Below the pieces are notes generated by a model. It saw only the letters and a program-made list of their open reading frames with translations. It ran no database searches and had not been told where the DNA came from. A stretch of 62,500 nt of DNA from the NCBI GenBank assembly GCA_014529385.2, contig CM043958.1:87143025-87205524 (forward strand). Reading direction: 5' to 3'. Made by a program: the position numbers and the translations under genes. How positions within the stretch are numbered: the first letter of the stretch is position 1; each line of letters begins with the position of its first letter. This document shows, piece after piece, positions 48,006 to 60,544 of the stretch. The stretch is from Adiantum capillus-veneris (lineage: Eukaryota > Streptophyta > Polypodiopsida > Polypodiales > Pteridaceae).

Positions 48006-49300
48006 TTTAACACTAGAATGGTAACAGGACACTTTTATGTCCTGTTAAGTGACCATTTTGCTTGAACTATTTGAAGAGTATGAGAATGGATTTCTAGGTG
48101 CTATATATCCACAAAGTTGCCTTATGAGATGAAAAAAACTTAGCATTTTTTTTGGAGTATCGATCTCACCATTAACCTTACTCTTGCACAACATTTTTGA
48201 ACGTAAACTGTGTGAAAAAACGGGTCCTGTTTTTGGTTTTTTTTCAATTTTTGGCAACTATACCACTCTAAACTTCATGTTTGTGAGGTTTAGATGGCTA
48301 GAGGTTAGGCCTTCACAGTTCTCAACATGTTTTGATGCTTGTAGAGAGAGCTAAGTGTTAAAATTGAAAGTTATGACCAATTTACAAGAATTGAATAATC
48401 CTGTTTTTTGGCCAAAAGTAGCACTTTTATGATTTTTTGGGGGGCTTTCTTGATATGCAAATTCAATTTTGATTGTGTAAGTGTAATATATAACATAAAT
48501 CTAATCTTCCTTGAGTTTTGGGGGACCTAATATGCTATATAGCATAGTATATGATGATGGTTGAGTTTTTTGATTGCTGAAGGATACGATAAATTTTAGA
48601 GTAGCAAGTATAACTTTCTCAATACTGCTAGTTTCTTAGGCCAATTGTGTGTGTTTTGTAGGTAGCTAGTAAACATATCTAATCATAGAATACAAACTTG
48701 GCTAGATATTGAGTAGTTTCTATGGGTTTCTAGAGGTCATAATGCTAAACCCACTTTTTTTATGTTTGCTGTATTTAGCACTTTATCATTGCCCCCAAGG
48801 TTCCAATTGTAAGAGATCCATTATCCTTTTGACATGCTCCATGGCTCCTTTTGAATCCAAAGGCCCAAAGGGAACTAAGAAAACATGTATATAGTATCTG
48901 TATTGAGCGTGACTATATATAGAAACTTTGATGATAGGTCCGCAGAATGGCAAAAATGCAACTTTTTTGTAACTATTTTTTTTGCCCAAAAAAAAAATAG
49001 TGAAGTAAAAGCAACCATATGTTTTGGTCACCAACCCATTGAAGTTAACGGGGCATTTTATCTCATGTCCTACAAAAATCCCCACTCTTATTTATATGCA
49101 ATCAACCGTAAGAAATTACTGTTTTGGGCAAAATGCACTGGTCCATCAACTTTGGAGACTTGTAGTGACCAAGGGATGATAAAAATTACAAGCTTCTCAT
49201 TTTTTCCATATGTAGTGGATCTAATATGGTTTTGGAAATTTTTCCCAAAACCCTGAAAGGACACTTTTATGTCCTTTTAGGTTACCATTCTAGTGTTAAA
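48006..49300. mobile_element. 1.3-kb TIR element, non-autonomous
   Basis: Ends are a perfect 20-bp inverted repeat: TTTAACACTAGAATGGTAAC at 48006-48025 and its complement at 49281-49300. Just inside each end stands GGACACTTTTATGTCC, itself a hairpin (GGACA...TGTCC), in the same orientation at both ends. No transposase frame lies between. A related end (GGACACTTTTATG then GATTACCAAACTAGTGTTAAG) recurs at about 49972-50014. Target duplication not clear. Confidence 0.75.
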
Positions 49301-51640
49301 TGAGAGTGTACTCTCTTATATATAAGTGATTTGATAGAGAAAGCATAATAATTTTTTAACTTATATAAAGGCTCCCTAATACATGTATAATTTGGATATT
49401 AGCCAATTGAATATAAAGGACACATTGTAAAAACTAGTTTTCTCATGCTTGCAGTTTTACTAATTTACAAATGTCTTCAAAGTTATCCTATTTTGGGCGC
49501 CCAATGAGTTTGAGAGTTTATATAGAAAGGTATGCAAATCAAGGACAAAAATAAATCAAGAAAACTTCTTCTCAATTGGTAATTATGAAAATAACTATGA
49601 GCGTAGGTGTGAAAACATCAGTAATACGTCATTAGATTGAGGAAGATATGATAATTTTTTAGCTAAATATGTTTCCAAACCAACAAATTTGGTGCCTAAA
49701 AAACCATACATTATGATGAACAACCCATTGAAATTACTAGGGAAAATGCTTTGATGATTTGAAAAATTCTCTAAAGTGACTGTGATTGGATCGAACTTGC
49801 CATTGTGCTCCTTTGCTCACTCTGACTATTACATCCGCTTTGGAGGCTTGCCATGACCAATACATTCACTTTGGAGGCTTGCCTTGTATAGATTTGTCTT
49901 AAGCTTAAGTAATCACGAGAATAAGTGACATGATGAACAAGAATATCGAATTTTTTTTCAAAACACTGAAAGGACACTTTTATGCCATGTTAGATTACCA
50001 AACTAGTGTTAAGGTGAACGAGGGTTCCATAATATGTCAAAGACATTTCATGTGAGTTATAGTTCAGGTTTCCTAGAAAGGTTCAATTGATACCTTGTGT
50101 CTATATCCACAAGGCATTTACCTCTGTCAATACATTTTCCTCTCTCAGTTAGACAATTGAACGACTTGGTTGCCATGGGGCCCATTTTAATTTTTATATA
50201 TTACTTCAGTGAGCTTGATTGAAAATTTGTCAAGAGGATGCTAGAATGACATCTAGCCTAAGAGGAGACATGAGTAACTAGTGGATTTGAATGCATAGGG
50301 CAAGCTAATAGTGGGTTATGCCCCCACTAGAGGTTTACCAATAACTTGTTCCCGAGGAATCACATTTTTTACTCCGAGTCAATTCGTGGAGAAGGGCGTG
50401 TGGGATAAACAATCCTCTCAACAAGAACCTTTCAACAACAAAGGATACTTCTTTCAGAGGTTAACTTGATAGTACCATTTGCAATATGGATAAGAATATT
50501 TGTATGTCACTAATCAATGCAAAGCCACCTCAAGAATTGATTATTAGACTGTTCCATTTTCAATAGATTAAACTTGTAACAAGAATGTACCATTTTCAAC
50601 AGACTAAACTTTCACTAGATTGAATTGCACAAGACCAATTTAGAGTTCTAAATCACTAGAAGCCAACTTTTAGCTTAATTTCTAAAAACTAGAGCATTTC
50701 AAGTATTGTAGGATGACAAAGGCAAAGAGCTTGCCTCTATCTACAATCACACCCGTAGTTCACACTGGCGGCGAAAGAGTGTTGATGCCAAGAGGAGAGG
50801 ATGCCGATTGGGGGAACTTTGCAAAGAGGTAGCAATGCTCGTTTATGAGAGGAGGGGAGTGTTGGTTTTGTTTGAGGGGGGAGAGGGGCGGGGGTCTTGT
50901 TGCATCTATTTTATTGTAAGCCTTCAACCGTCTGTGTTTCTTAAGTTTCAAGTCCATTTTATAAACCATGTTTTCTCATAGCGTGTGGACTTGTGACTCC
51001 TTAAAAATTAAAACGGCAGCCTATGAATGATGAGCTTAAGGTGAGCAAGAGAAAATGACGCGGCAAGGAATGATTGGTAAGTGTGAGCAACCTTTAGGCC
51101 AGCGTGGCGAAGGGCGGTGGGCTCCAGGCTGAATCATGGTGACGCCAGCAGCGCGTGATAGAAGTGCTGACGTGGAGTGGGAATGATCAAACTTTCTAAT
51201 CTAATGTTTGATTTTATAATTATAATAATAGAAATAAACTTTCTAATCTAATGTCTGGATTTTAAAAATTATAATAATCAAAACAGGTCCATTTTTTCTT
51301 CCAAAATGGGGAATTATATATTCCACGGATCATTTCACACAATGCAGAAATTCGAATACGTATGTACCTTACTAGGAAGCTAATAGCTAGCATTATTTTT
51401 TAATTCGGTAGACTGTCAAAAAAAAAGTGTACTTTTGAGGAGCGAGAAACAGGAAATTTTGTAAAAATTGTAAAGCCCTAAAAGAAATTCCGATGAATGT
51501 TCGAATTTTGTAGTTTCCATCCAAAAAGAAAAATCCCATCCCAAGAGATGAATTTTAATTAAAGGGCCTTTTAAATTTGTTACAAAAATACAAACTTCGA
51601 TGATATTATGAGTTCCGGGCTTCGGACATATTTCTGCACT
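49301..51640. other. Mostly featureless; region upstream of the LBD gene
   Basis: Apart from the related TIR end at about 49972-50014 and a 48-bp direct repeat (AAACTTTCTAATCTAATG at 51189 and 51237), no gene or named repeat was recognised. Confidence 0.5.
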
Positions 51641-51643
51641 TTA

Positions 51644-51670
51644 TTAGCGAGGGTTAAAAAACCTCGCTAA
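51644..51670. promoter_or_regulatory. 9+9+9 inverted repeat upstream of the LBD TATA box
   Basis: TTAGCGAGG, a 9-base A/T-rich loop, and CCTCGCTAA form a perfect inverted repeat about 40 bp before the TATA box. It could be a dimeric factor site or a chance hairpin. Confidence 0.35.
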
Positions 51671-51710
51671 AAAACCACGTACTTGTTATATGTGCCCAGG
51701 TCCTTCGCGA

Positions 51711-51718
51711 TTTATATA
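51711..51718 (+). promoter_or_regulatory. TATA box, probable LBD core promoter
   Basis: TTTATATAG stands in GC-richer sequence upstream of a long pyrimidine-rich leader; transcription would start near 51740-51750. An alternative box, ATATATAATA, lies at 51891. Confidence 0.45.
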
Positions 51719-51739
51719 GAAGTGCAGTAGGGTCCTACT

Positions 51740-52476
51740 AAACTACATCTCTGCTGCGTTTCTTCGTCTTCCTCTTTCAATCGAGAGAGAGAGAGAGAGG
51801 GGTGTAGTACAGAAGAGCTCTCACTGCCGAGAGTAGCAGCAACAGTAGGGCGAGGGAGGGGAAAGGGGTAGCGGGGGTCACTGTGGCGTTATATATAATA
51901 GTGGGCGATCAGGAGAAAGGGACGCGCAAGGCACACACACATATAGGCTAGACACTCATGAGAGAGAGGAGATTAATGGGGGGGCGAGAGTGCAGCAAGG
52001 GTCGCCGCTGTTCTTTCCGCACCTGTAGCAAAGACAGCTGCCCTTCTTTGGTGCCATTATCCAAGGCTTTTGGGGCCGCCTTAGGAAGTTAGGCTTAGGG
52101 TTTGCAGTTGCAGTTGCACCCTTCGACACACACACAACCCCGGCGCTGCCGCGCTGGGGCTCTCCTCTCTCTCTCGCACGCACGCACGCACACTCAGATC
52201 ACTAGCCGAAGTGAGATTCTCAGAGCAAAAGCGTGGAGTGGTATTTGGGCGATAGCGATCTCACATCCGCCCATCATGACGCCCCTAAGCAAGTAATTAG
52301 GCGCTGCACCTGCTTCGCTCTTCGCGACTGCGCACCTACTACTCTCTCTCTTGATCCTCCCTCCATCTCCTCATCATATCCAGGTGCTGCTCCTACTCTC
52401 TCCCTCCTCTCACCTGCCACTGTTTTCCCTGCTTTCCCACTGTGATTCTCTGTATGTGTTTCTTTGACCGCAAAGC

Positions 52477-52524
<48 letters not shown>

Positions 52525-52716
52525 AAAAGGTCTGCTTTGTGTTTGCTTAATGTGCGGCATCTCTGCGAGCGCAGGCAGAGGGAAGCCCGCCTCGTAAAGA
52601 GAGGGGAGCACGTCAGATCAAGCTCCTGCTGCGGCTTCCTCATCGAAAAGCTTGGCCTACCGCTCCTGGACAAGTACCTTCAAACCTACCTCTCTCTCAC
52701 ACACAACACAGACCAA

Positions 52717-52751
<35 letters not shown>

Positions 52752-53123
52752 AGCATTAATCAAAAGCCCCACGTGAAAGCAAATTTGATCTTTGTTTAAT
52801 CGGGTTTGCTTGCTTTTAATTTTGCTGCTGCGGAAGCTGCTGTCACATATATAAGCATTATAATGAGACTCCGTGGAACAGCCCTAATCAGACCATACTA
52901 AATACTCTGAATACCCGGACATGCTTGCAGAAACGGTGGGCGCAGACACCACGGGTGTGGAGCTCAGAGCAGGCATACAGAACAGCCTGACTCAGGCCGC
53001 GTGGAAGAAAGCACAGGTGCAGTCGAAGAAGACGCAGAAGAAAGAAAAAAAAAACGCAGACACAGGAACGCTAGACGCAAGCAGGCACTGACGCAAAAAC
53101 GGAAGAAAAGTCGCACACACAAG
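51740..53123 (+). other. Predicted LBD 5' leader exon, GA/CT-rich
   Basis: Higher GC than the surroundings, with a (GA)n tract (52478-52517), a (CT)n tract (52720-52748) and several short upstream ORFs, such as ATGACGCCCCTAAGC at 52276 and a 79-codon frame at 52537-52776. It ends in a strong splice donor, CACAAG|GTAAGA, at 53123/53124. GA tracts are typical targets of BASIC PENTACYSTEINE factors (established); their use here is inferred. Confidence 0.45.
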
Positions 53124-53449
53124 GTAAGACACATGACTCTGCTAAAAATCTACGATCAATTCTTCATTCATTGTGTAGTGCTGCGCGAGCCCTGTCTGCT
53201 CTCTGTGTGCATGACTCTGACAGTCATGTCGCGTTTTTTCTTTTTTTCCTTCTGGGTAGCCGTGAATTGTGCTCAAGTACAGAGTCATGGGGGTACGTGA
53301 ATCGAAGGGAGGGCGGAATCACGGCATCACAGAGTCCGTATAATTATGGAAGGATTTTCGGAAATATGGCGCATCTGGCAGAGGGAGCTCAGCCCTAACG
53401 CTTTTATGGAAACAATGTGCTTGATTTCGCGCGGGGGGAGAGAGAGAGA

Positions 53450-53491
<42 letters not shown>

Positions 53492-54091
53492 ACACACACA
53501 CACACACACAAAACACCACCCAAACACACATGTATGTGATAACTGATCGAAATACAAGCGCAAATGGAGAAATTGGAGAGAGAGAGAGAAGGGGGTGGGA
53601 GAGAGAGAGAGGCCCCTCTGTGTGTGTGTGTGTGTGTGTCTAGCCTTCTCTCTTTCTTATTCGTTGCTGCATGATTTTCCATGTGGTTGCCTGTAAGTAA
53701 TCGTGTACGTGGGCAAGATGACCCGGTCTCGAACTGCCAGACGTGTTGTTAAGTGTGAATCGAAGATGAATGTGAAGGATCGCATTTTAATAAAAATTTG
53801 GCCTTTTATTGGAGTTCTCTTCGAAGTTGAAGGGTCGACGTGCAGCAAGACGTGCATAAAAGTAATCCTTATAATTGTGAAGCTCCTCTTTGACTTGTGG
53901 CCCCGCGCCTTCACACACACAGAGTAGTGCACCCATCACTCTCTCTCTCTCTCTCTCACACGCGCGCGCGCGCACACACACATACCCCAGAAACTAGACA
54001 TCAAAAGAGCATTTTTTGCCCGTCTGTTTGAACCTTTCACTGACGACGATCATGTGTTCTTGACTAGAAGACAACCCACATTGTACATTTT

Positions 54092-54123
<32 letters not shown>

Positions 54124-54197
54124 TCATTAGATCAATTCAAACCCATCCTGCACAATTGCTCTGTGTGTAGACTATTCATTTTCTTTCATATTGGCAG
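53124..54197 (+). other. Predicted leader intron of the LBD gene
   Basis: GTAAGA donor and a pyrimidine-rich TTCATATTGGCAG acceptor ending at 54197, six bases before the start codon. Contains a 38-G run at 53452-53489 and several CA, GA and TG microsatellites. An intron in the leader is known for Arabidopsis AS2, as I recall. Confidence 0.55.
53452..53489. repeat. Poly-G run (38 G) flanked by (GA)n and (CA)n
   Basis: Uninterrupted G run; its length is probably uncertain in the assembly. It can form G-quadruplexes. Confidence 0.9.
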
Positions 54198-54203
54198 GTT
54201 GTC

Positions 54204-55494
54204 ATGATGGCTTCCTCCTCTGGCTCCCCTTGTGCTGCATGTAAATTTCTTAGAAGAAAATGTACAACGGAGTGCGTTTTCGCGCCTTACTTCCCTCCCG
54301 ATCAACCGCACAAGTTTGCAAATGTGCACAAGATTTTCGGGGCAAGTAACATAACAAAACTTCTGAATGAGCTGCCGCCACATCAACGAGAGGATGCGGT
54401 GAACTCGCTCGCATACGAAGCTGATGCGCGTGTAAAAGACCCTGTGTATGGCTGTGTGGGTGCCATTTCGGTGCTTCAGAGGCAGATTGCACAGTTGCAG
54501 CAAGAGCTTGCGATGGCACATTCCGATCTTGCGAGGATTGGAAGTGGTGCAGGAGGCGCGTTGATGGCTGGGCCATCGGGCTTGCATGCAGGTATGCCAT
54601 GATTCCTTCAACAGAATTAAATCAACATTAGTTAAAATATGCATCCGGCATTGTGGTTTCTCTGTTCAATTGACAAGAAGCAAATAAGTGCTGAAGATGA
54701 TTATTTGTTATCTTGAATTCAACAAGAAAACAGCGTCCGAACAAGTATTGTAAACCGAGCTCAATATTTTTGGCGAAAGTAAGACACATAATTTTTTCAT
54801 ATAATGGCTTGGTGATATTTTTCGAGCGGCTAGTGCCTATGTGGCACCAGAAAATGCCCTTAAAACGTTTGAGATCTCTTAAATCAAGGGCGTTCGCTAG
54901 TGCCACATAGGCAATAGCGCTTGAAATTCTATTGGATGAATATAGTATAAGTGTGGGAGCATCAATGAAGTATGGTAAGATCCTATGGAGATAAATCTTT
55001 GCAGCCCTAAATTTTTAAGCCTAGTTTTAGGATACAAAATTGTCCTGCTTATGCACAATCAGCACAAATCTTAAAGTAGTTATAATGCCTCATTTTTATT
55101 CTAAAATTAGCACTCTGCAGGTCCATCCTCAGCTTTAGCAGCGGGCATGGGATTGTCATTACCGCCTACAATGCAGCCCTCCACTCGAGATCAAATCTTG
55201 GCATCGAGGGATCATTACTTCTCCGCTCGGGAGCAGCAAACACGGCTAGCAAGGGAGGCTCAGTTTTTGGAACTGCAAAGGGACAGCCAGATGACAAGGG
55301 AGCAACTCATAGAGCAATTGACAAGAGCCGGCGGAGGCTCTTTGGAAGCAGGTCTTGCTGTATTTGGGATGGGAGGCTTTATGCAACACGGTGGGATCAG
55401 CGGGCCAGGGGCTAACTATCCAAGATCTACGAGTGATGGTGGTAGTGGTAGCAGCGGAGGGGGTGCTAGCATGAATCGCTTGTCGCCACCTTGA
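54204..55494 (+). CDS. LBD: LOB-domain transcription factor (class I LBD), two coding exons
   Basis: Exons 54204-54591 and 55121-55494, joined CAG|GTATGC...CTGCAG|GT, give 253 aa in one frame. Residues 10-24 are the C-x2-C-x6-C-x3-C zinc finger (C10, C13, C20, C24). Residues 38-86 form the GAS block, with FGAS at 45-48 and DPVYG at 79-83. L91, L98, L102 and L109 give the L-x6-L-x3-L-x6-L zipper. All three parts make it class I, close to LOB/AS2-type members, which bind DNA and dimerise to set organ boundaries and leaf polarity. The second exon encodes a Gln/Arg-rich helix and a Gly/Ser-rich tail. ATG at 54204 or 54207 could start. No damage is seen, unlike all neighbours. The subgroup cannot be fixed without a tree. 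Confidence 0.93.
54592..55120 (+). other. Intron between LBD coding exons
   Basis: 529 bp, phase 1, GT...AG. Reading through it would stop at once (MP and TGA), so splicing is needed for the full tail. Confidence 0.85.
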
Positions 55495-56509
55495 GATCTT
55501 TGCACATTATGAAAGTGTCTTTGAGTATGTCAGCACATTGCGCCTTATTGTATAAGAAGCTATGGGTTGCCTATTGTTTTGAGCATCATATGTGAGACAA
55601 GCACGGAAAGTCATTACACTGGCAAACTAGACAGGCTCCCATGTCCTTCCTCCCAAAAAGCCGGTTGGTGGTACAATATTGACATATGCTAACAAAGTTG
55701 TGGCCGAAACAAAGCCGACATTAAGCTAGCCATCTGATCAAGTTGCGGCGGGCTGGATGACCCAAAAGAGACTACATTTTGCAGAGGCTGCAGAAGTTTT
55801 GTAAACCCCCTGTTGGGGAAGGTCTTTCAAGAGTCAATAGTTGATTGCTGCCGTATATTTCACCCTTCGAAGAAAGATATGTCCTTGCTGCTGATTATGA
55901 TGATGAATTAATTTGGGGTTGTATCGAGCGCGTGTCACTCTCCTTTCACATCATGCACATTTATTAGTGTAGCAATTTTATTTTCTTTTAATTTTCCATG
56001 TTTTGTAGCTACACTGCAATTCAGATTGTGTTGCAGAATGCGTCACCTCTAGCAGCCTTGTGGGAAGATTAGACCATTTTCAACTTGTTTTCTCTATTCA
56101 TATTTTGATGTTTGAGGCTTGTTCCTGGTTAGCTGTATATTGGTACAAGGGAAACCTTCTTGTTATCATTTTTCTTTTCATGGTTAATATTCTTTTCATG
56201 GTTGTGTGTATATTAACGTATGCATTTACGTATACATAGTTTTTATCGGTACCATTGATACTAGCTTTGGCTCAACCAAATTGCTAGAACCATCTTTTAA
56301 AGTCTTCAAATAGATGTCAAGGTGTACCGGAACCATCTTTTGAGCCATATATCACAAATATACAAATAAATAGTCCTCCCTTTGATGGGGCATATTTATC
56401 TCTCTTGTTAGTCTGGCTTGTTTTCTTAATAATTGTTTAAAAATATATGTGGCTGTTTTGGTAAGATTTATACATAAACTCAGTACTATGTACATATTAT
56501 AGAGGACAT
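55495..56509 (+). other. LBD 3' untranslated region and downstream flank
   Basis: No coding frame. The end of the transcript could not be placed; no clear AATAAA was seen. T-rich sequence at 55970-56250 may hold the poly(A) site. Confidence 0.45.
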
Positions 56510-58170
56510 TATCATCCAAAGTCAAGACAAATTTACATGAGGTCATGTGGGAGCTTGCCCCACTATCAATCCACCATGGGTCTTTTCTTTCAATCCCTGG
56601 TTCACACTATTGGCTAGCTTGATTTCCTCAAGGAGTATAGGGTCATCTTTGAATTCTTGAGAACTGCTTCTTTAGCAACTTTAAGACATGGTTAGAATGG
56701 CCAAGTGATGGATCTAGGAGACACCAACAATTGGATCCACATTTCAAGACTTTGCTATAATGGGCAAATGGTGGATCTTTGATGCATCTAATTTTCAATT
56801 TTAAGTTTAAATGGTCAAGTGGTGGATGTAGGATCTACTCATTTCACAAACATTTTGTAAAATTACGTGTGGTACGATGGCCAAGTGTTGAATGCATCTA
56901 GCTTTAATACATGGTTAGAATGGCGAAGTGGTGGATCTACGAGACATCAACAATTGGATCTACAATTCAAGTTTCATCATAATGGCCAAGTGGTGTATCT
57001 AATTCTTAATTCTTAGTCTAAATGACCAAGTGGTGGATCTAAGATCTACTCATCCCATAAACATTGTGTAAAATTATAAGTGTTATGATGGCCAAGTGCT
57101 AAATGTACCTAACTTTAAGATATGGTTAGAATGGTCAAGTGGTGTATCTAATTTTTAATTCTTAGTCTAAATGATCAAGTGGTGGATCTAAGATCTACTC
57201 ATCCCATAAACATTGTGTAAAATTATAAGTGTTATGATGGCCACGTGCTAAATGCACCTAACTTTAAGACATGGCTAGAATGGTCAAGTGGTGGATCTAG
57301 GAGACAAACTTGATCGATTTTTTCTTAAAGTTATCTGTTTTCTTCTTGCAATATTTTTCATAATTTTTGCAATGGTAACATTGGGTAGAGTTATAGTAGC
57401 TTCTACCTCTTCCTCCACCCCTAGAGAAATACCATGAGAGAGGTAGTTACATTGCTGTGGTTGGGTTGATGTCTTCCTATACCTTGTTGAGTGTTAAGAG
57501 TCTTGCTCTTCATTTTGTTAAGAAGAGGGCTCTATTTTCGCATCGCATCGCGTGTGGTTCTTCCTCCATGGTGCATAATCCTCTTAGTTGCTTGTCTTTG
57601 ATCTCCATCACTGAGGATTTTTTCCATACGATGGCTTCTCCCATAAAATGCATATGATCGAGGCATTGGACTAGGCTCTGATCCTATCCCTCTCTCAATG
57701 CATGGATGATGATAGTTCATTGCCTATCATCTTGTCTCCAACATGAGTTAGTTGTTGATGTAGATCTTTGGCTCTTTTGATAAATTGAATGGTATTCTCC
57801 TCTTCCTACCTCCCAAGATTGGTAAGCTCAATCCTCAAGGCTACTGCCTTGATGTGCTCTTTGACTCATAGATCTCCTTTAAGGTGTCCCAAGCTTTCTT
57901 TAAAGGAGTTTCACTTTTAAGTGGATGGTTGAATGCAATCCTTGACATTGAGTCACATCATGTCATTTGCAAACATGCCTTTTCCCCCCATTTGCCTATG
58001 TTCTCCTTGTTCATGCACTGAGGATTTGGCCTCTCTAGGAGAACCATCTCCAAAAAATCGTTAAAGAAGAGTAGTGACTCCATCTTCACCTTCCAAGTAA
58101 AACATAGTGGATACCATTGAGCTTTTCAACTCCCTCCAAGTGTAGGTTGTGCATGCTAGGTGCCATCCTT
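56510..58170 (-). pseudogene. Ty1/copia remnant: gag, zinc knuckle, protease start
   Basis: On the minus strand from about 58170: MAPSMHNLHLEGVEKLNG, then WKVKMESLLFFNDFLEMV and a later AWDTLKEIYESKS, the copia gag (UBN2-like) pattern. A Gly/Arg-rich stretch with CYHCKNYEKYCKKK (about 57385-57345) is a zinc knuckle that lost its His and spacing. At about 56575-56510, DPWWIDSGASSHMTSC is an intact copia protease active-site block (DSGA). Frameshifts and stops break gag. A minisatellite lies between knuckle and protease. Integrase and RT were not found. Confidence 0.8.
56687..57300. repeat. Minisatellite inside the copia remnant
   Basis: A 150-225 bp unit recurs about four times (GGTTAGAATGG at about 56690, 56913, 57123 and 57264). 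It contains ATGGCCAAGTGGTGGATCTA, GATCTACTCAT and AAAATTATAAGTGTTATGATGG in the same order. The shorter ATGGYCAAGTGGTGGATCTA motif is repeated many times within it. Confidence 0.85.
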
Positions 58171-58174
58171 AGAT

Positions 58175-59599
58175 TTAATCAATGACGATTTTATCTCAAT
58201 CAATATCTCTCTAGCTAGGTTCTCATTCCTATGTGAAAAATCTTAGGATCAATGTGAGTAATAGAGAAAAGACTTTTAATGTGATAACAAGATAATGTAA
58301 TCACTAAAAATAATCAACAAAAGATAGATGAGACACAAGATTTATGTAGGAAAACACTTTTTATTCCTTGAAAATGTCTTGGAAAGTGATTAAAAATTGC
58401 TTGAAAGTGCCTTGATGAACTTTAGGAAAGTGTTTTAGTAGACCACTCAAAAGTGATTCTAAAGTACTTGAATTGATATTTGGAATTTCTTGAAACTACT
58501 TTTAAGAAATCTAGCTAATGTGATTATATATTGGTTGAAAGTGGCTTTCTGGACTTTAGGATAGTGGTTCACTAGACTACTAGAAAGTGTATTTGAAGTA
58601 CTTGAAAGTGCTTAAAGTAGTCTAGCTAATGCAATAAACTCAACAATATGTAGTATGAAGTATCACTAACAAAGCACTTGAAGAAGCTTTGAAGATATTT
58701 CTTTCATAAGTGCTTGAAAGTGCTTAAAACTACTTTTAACTAAAAATTAACAATATGTAATATGAAGCATCACTAACAAAGCACTCGAAGAAATGCTTTA
58801 AAAATATTTTTGAAAAATTGCTCAAAAAGATCATATAAGAGAAGGGACTTGTCATAGCTAGATTAAGGGTCAAATAACGCCTAGCTAGCTTAACATAATT
58901 AGGGATGGGGATTAATCACAGGCTAGGATATGGCATTTAGTTTTGGTTGTCAATGAAGACAATCAAAAAGTCCAAGTGTGCCTACGTAGCACTCTAGATT
59001 AGGTCAAAAAACAACCGAAGGGGTGGATGTACCAAATGCATTTTGCTCCATAAGGAGTTCACAATATTGGTAGTTAGGTGTTGGGGGGTTGAGAAGATTA
59101 CAAATGAGGAGGGGGTTGGGAGAAAAAAGAGGAGGGAACAATGTTTGAGGGAAGTATGTAGAAGGTTCAAAGGAAAAAGAGGAGAGAACAGTGTCTGAGG
59201 TAAGTATGTAGAAGGTTCAAAATAGGTTAGATGAAAAAAGGAAGGGGGGGGGGGGATATATGGTGAAAAAATATGCATCGTGTCAGAGGCAATGAGTGTC
59301 CGAGGGGGTAGAGGGTTTGAAAATATGAAGTCTCAAATTTCTAATTGGATCAAGGCTAAGCTAAGGCACACTTTTCTTGAACTCTGGACCTATTTTTCTC
59401 CATTCAAAAATAAAATGGCACGACATCCCCCCCCCCCCCGCCCATCCTCGAACCTGCACATCCTCTAACATGTGCCAACCTCATATTTTTGTGGCATCCA
59501 TATATACTACCCTTTGTCATCCTACAACCTCCTCTAGGATTATGTGGGTAATTCTAAAACTTTGTTAGTTAGCATTCTTGATAGGATAGCGTGAATAGT
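58175..59599. other. No gene; CTTGAAAGTGCTT-type short repeats
   Basis: From 58330 to 58820 variants of CTTGAAAGTGCTT and a pair of longer repeats (ATATGTAATATGAAG.ATCACTAACAAAGCAC at about 58650 and 58755) recur. This may be the LTR or leader of the copia remnant. Also poly-G (59247) and poly-C (59428) runs. Confidence 0.45.
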
Positions 59600-60177
59600 C
59601 ACTATAAGAGATCACATAAAAATTTTGACGGCTATTTCAATGCTTATTCTGACGGCGCGGCTATTTGGGTGCCTATTTCGATGGTGATTTGGGTGCGTAT
59701 TTTGATGCTTCAATCGATACATGTTTCGACAGAACTTGCAAAAACAGAACCCGCGGGTTCTTCCTGCGTTTTTTTGTCATTTTTTTCATCTCCTCCCTTG
59801 CTCTCCTCCTCCTCACTTGCTGCAGATCTGCTGTTGTAGGGCTTGCCAGACTCAAGATCTCCACCCAGACGCTCCTCCCATCAACAAGGTAAGGTACTTT
59901 TCAAGATTCGTATAAGTAGGTTTCTTCACTTGTGTGTGTGTGTAACATAGTGTTTGTGTGTGTCTGTGTGTTTGTAGATTTGGCGATATTTTTTCAAGTG
60001 CTTCTTGCTCAAATAGGCCGCATGTGAGTGCTCTGTCATTCTCTTCTCTTACACGTGCGCGCGCACACACACACACACATGCATGCATATAAACATGCAC
60101 ACCAATAAATAAAAATGCACATTAGTTTGTCAACAATCTAAACACACTATGTGCGGCACACACACATTTTCAAACAA

Positions 60178-60202
60178 ATATATATATATATATATATATA
60201 AT
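60178..60202. repeat. (TA)n microsatellite
   Basis: About 12 TA dinucleotides. Confidence 0.9.
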
Positions 60203-60544
60203 TCTTGTTATTTTATAAATTTTATTAATTAAAATTTATCATTAACAAAGAAAGATAATGAAATTTGATCATTAAAAAACCTTCATTTGATTTATGTCAT
60301 TTTATAATTAGCTTTGTTATTTTTATGCAAATTAATTTGAGAATTAATAAATTATGTTGTTTTTTAAATCGTGATTTGTCGTAGATGTTATAAATGTAAA
60401 TTAGAATGTTTTAGTTAAGTTTTACTGTTAGGTTCTAATTATATTTGATTTACTTCACGCATTTTGCAAATCGTTGATAACCTTGTTATGTCAACCGCTT
60501 ATGGCAAATCAAAGTTGTTATGTTGATCGACATAGTTGCTTGCT

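Noticed and set aside
53319-53682. Pro-rich and Gly-rich frames in the LBD leader intron
   Set aside because: Produced by the poly-G run and neighbouring dinucleotide repeats.
54186-54644. Minus-strand ORFs over LBD exon 1
   Set aside because: Antisense shadows of the LOB-domain coding exon, with no recognisable domains.
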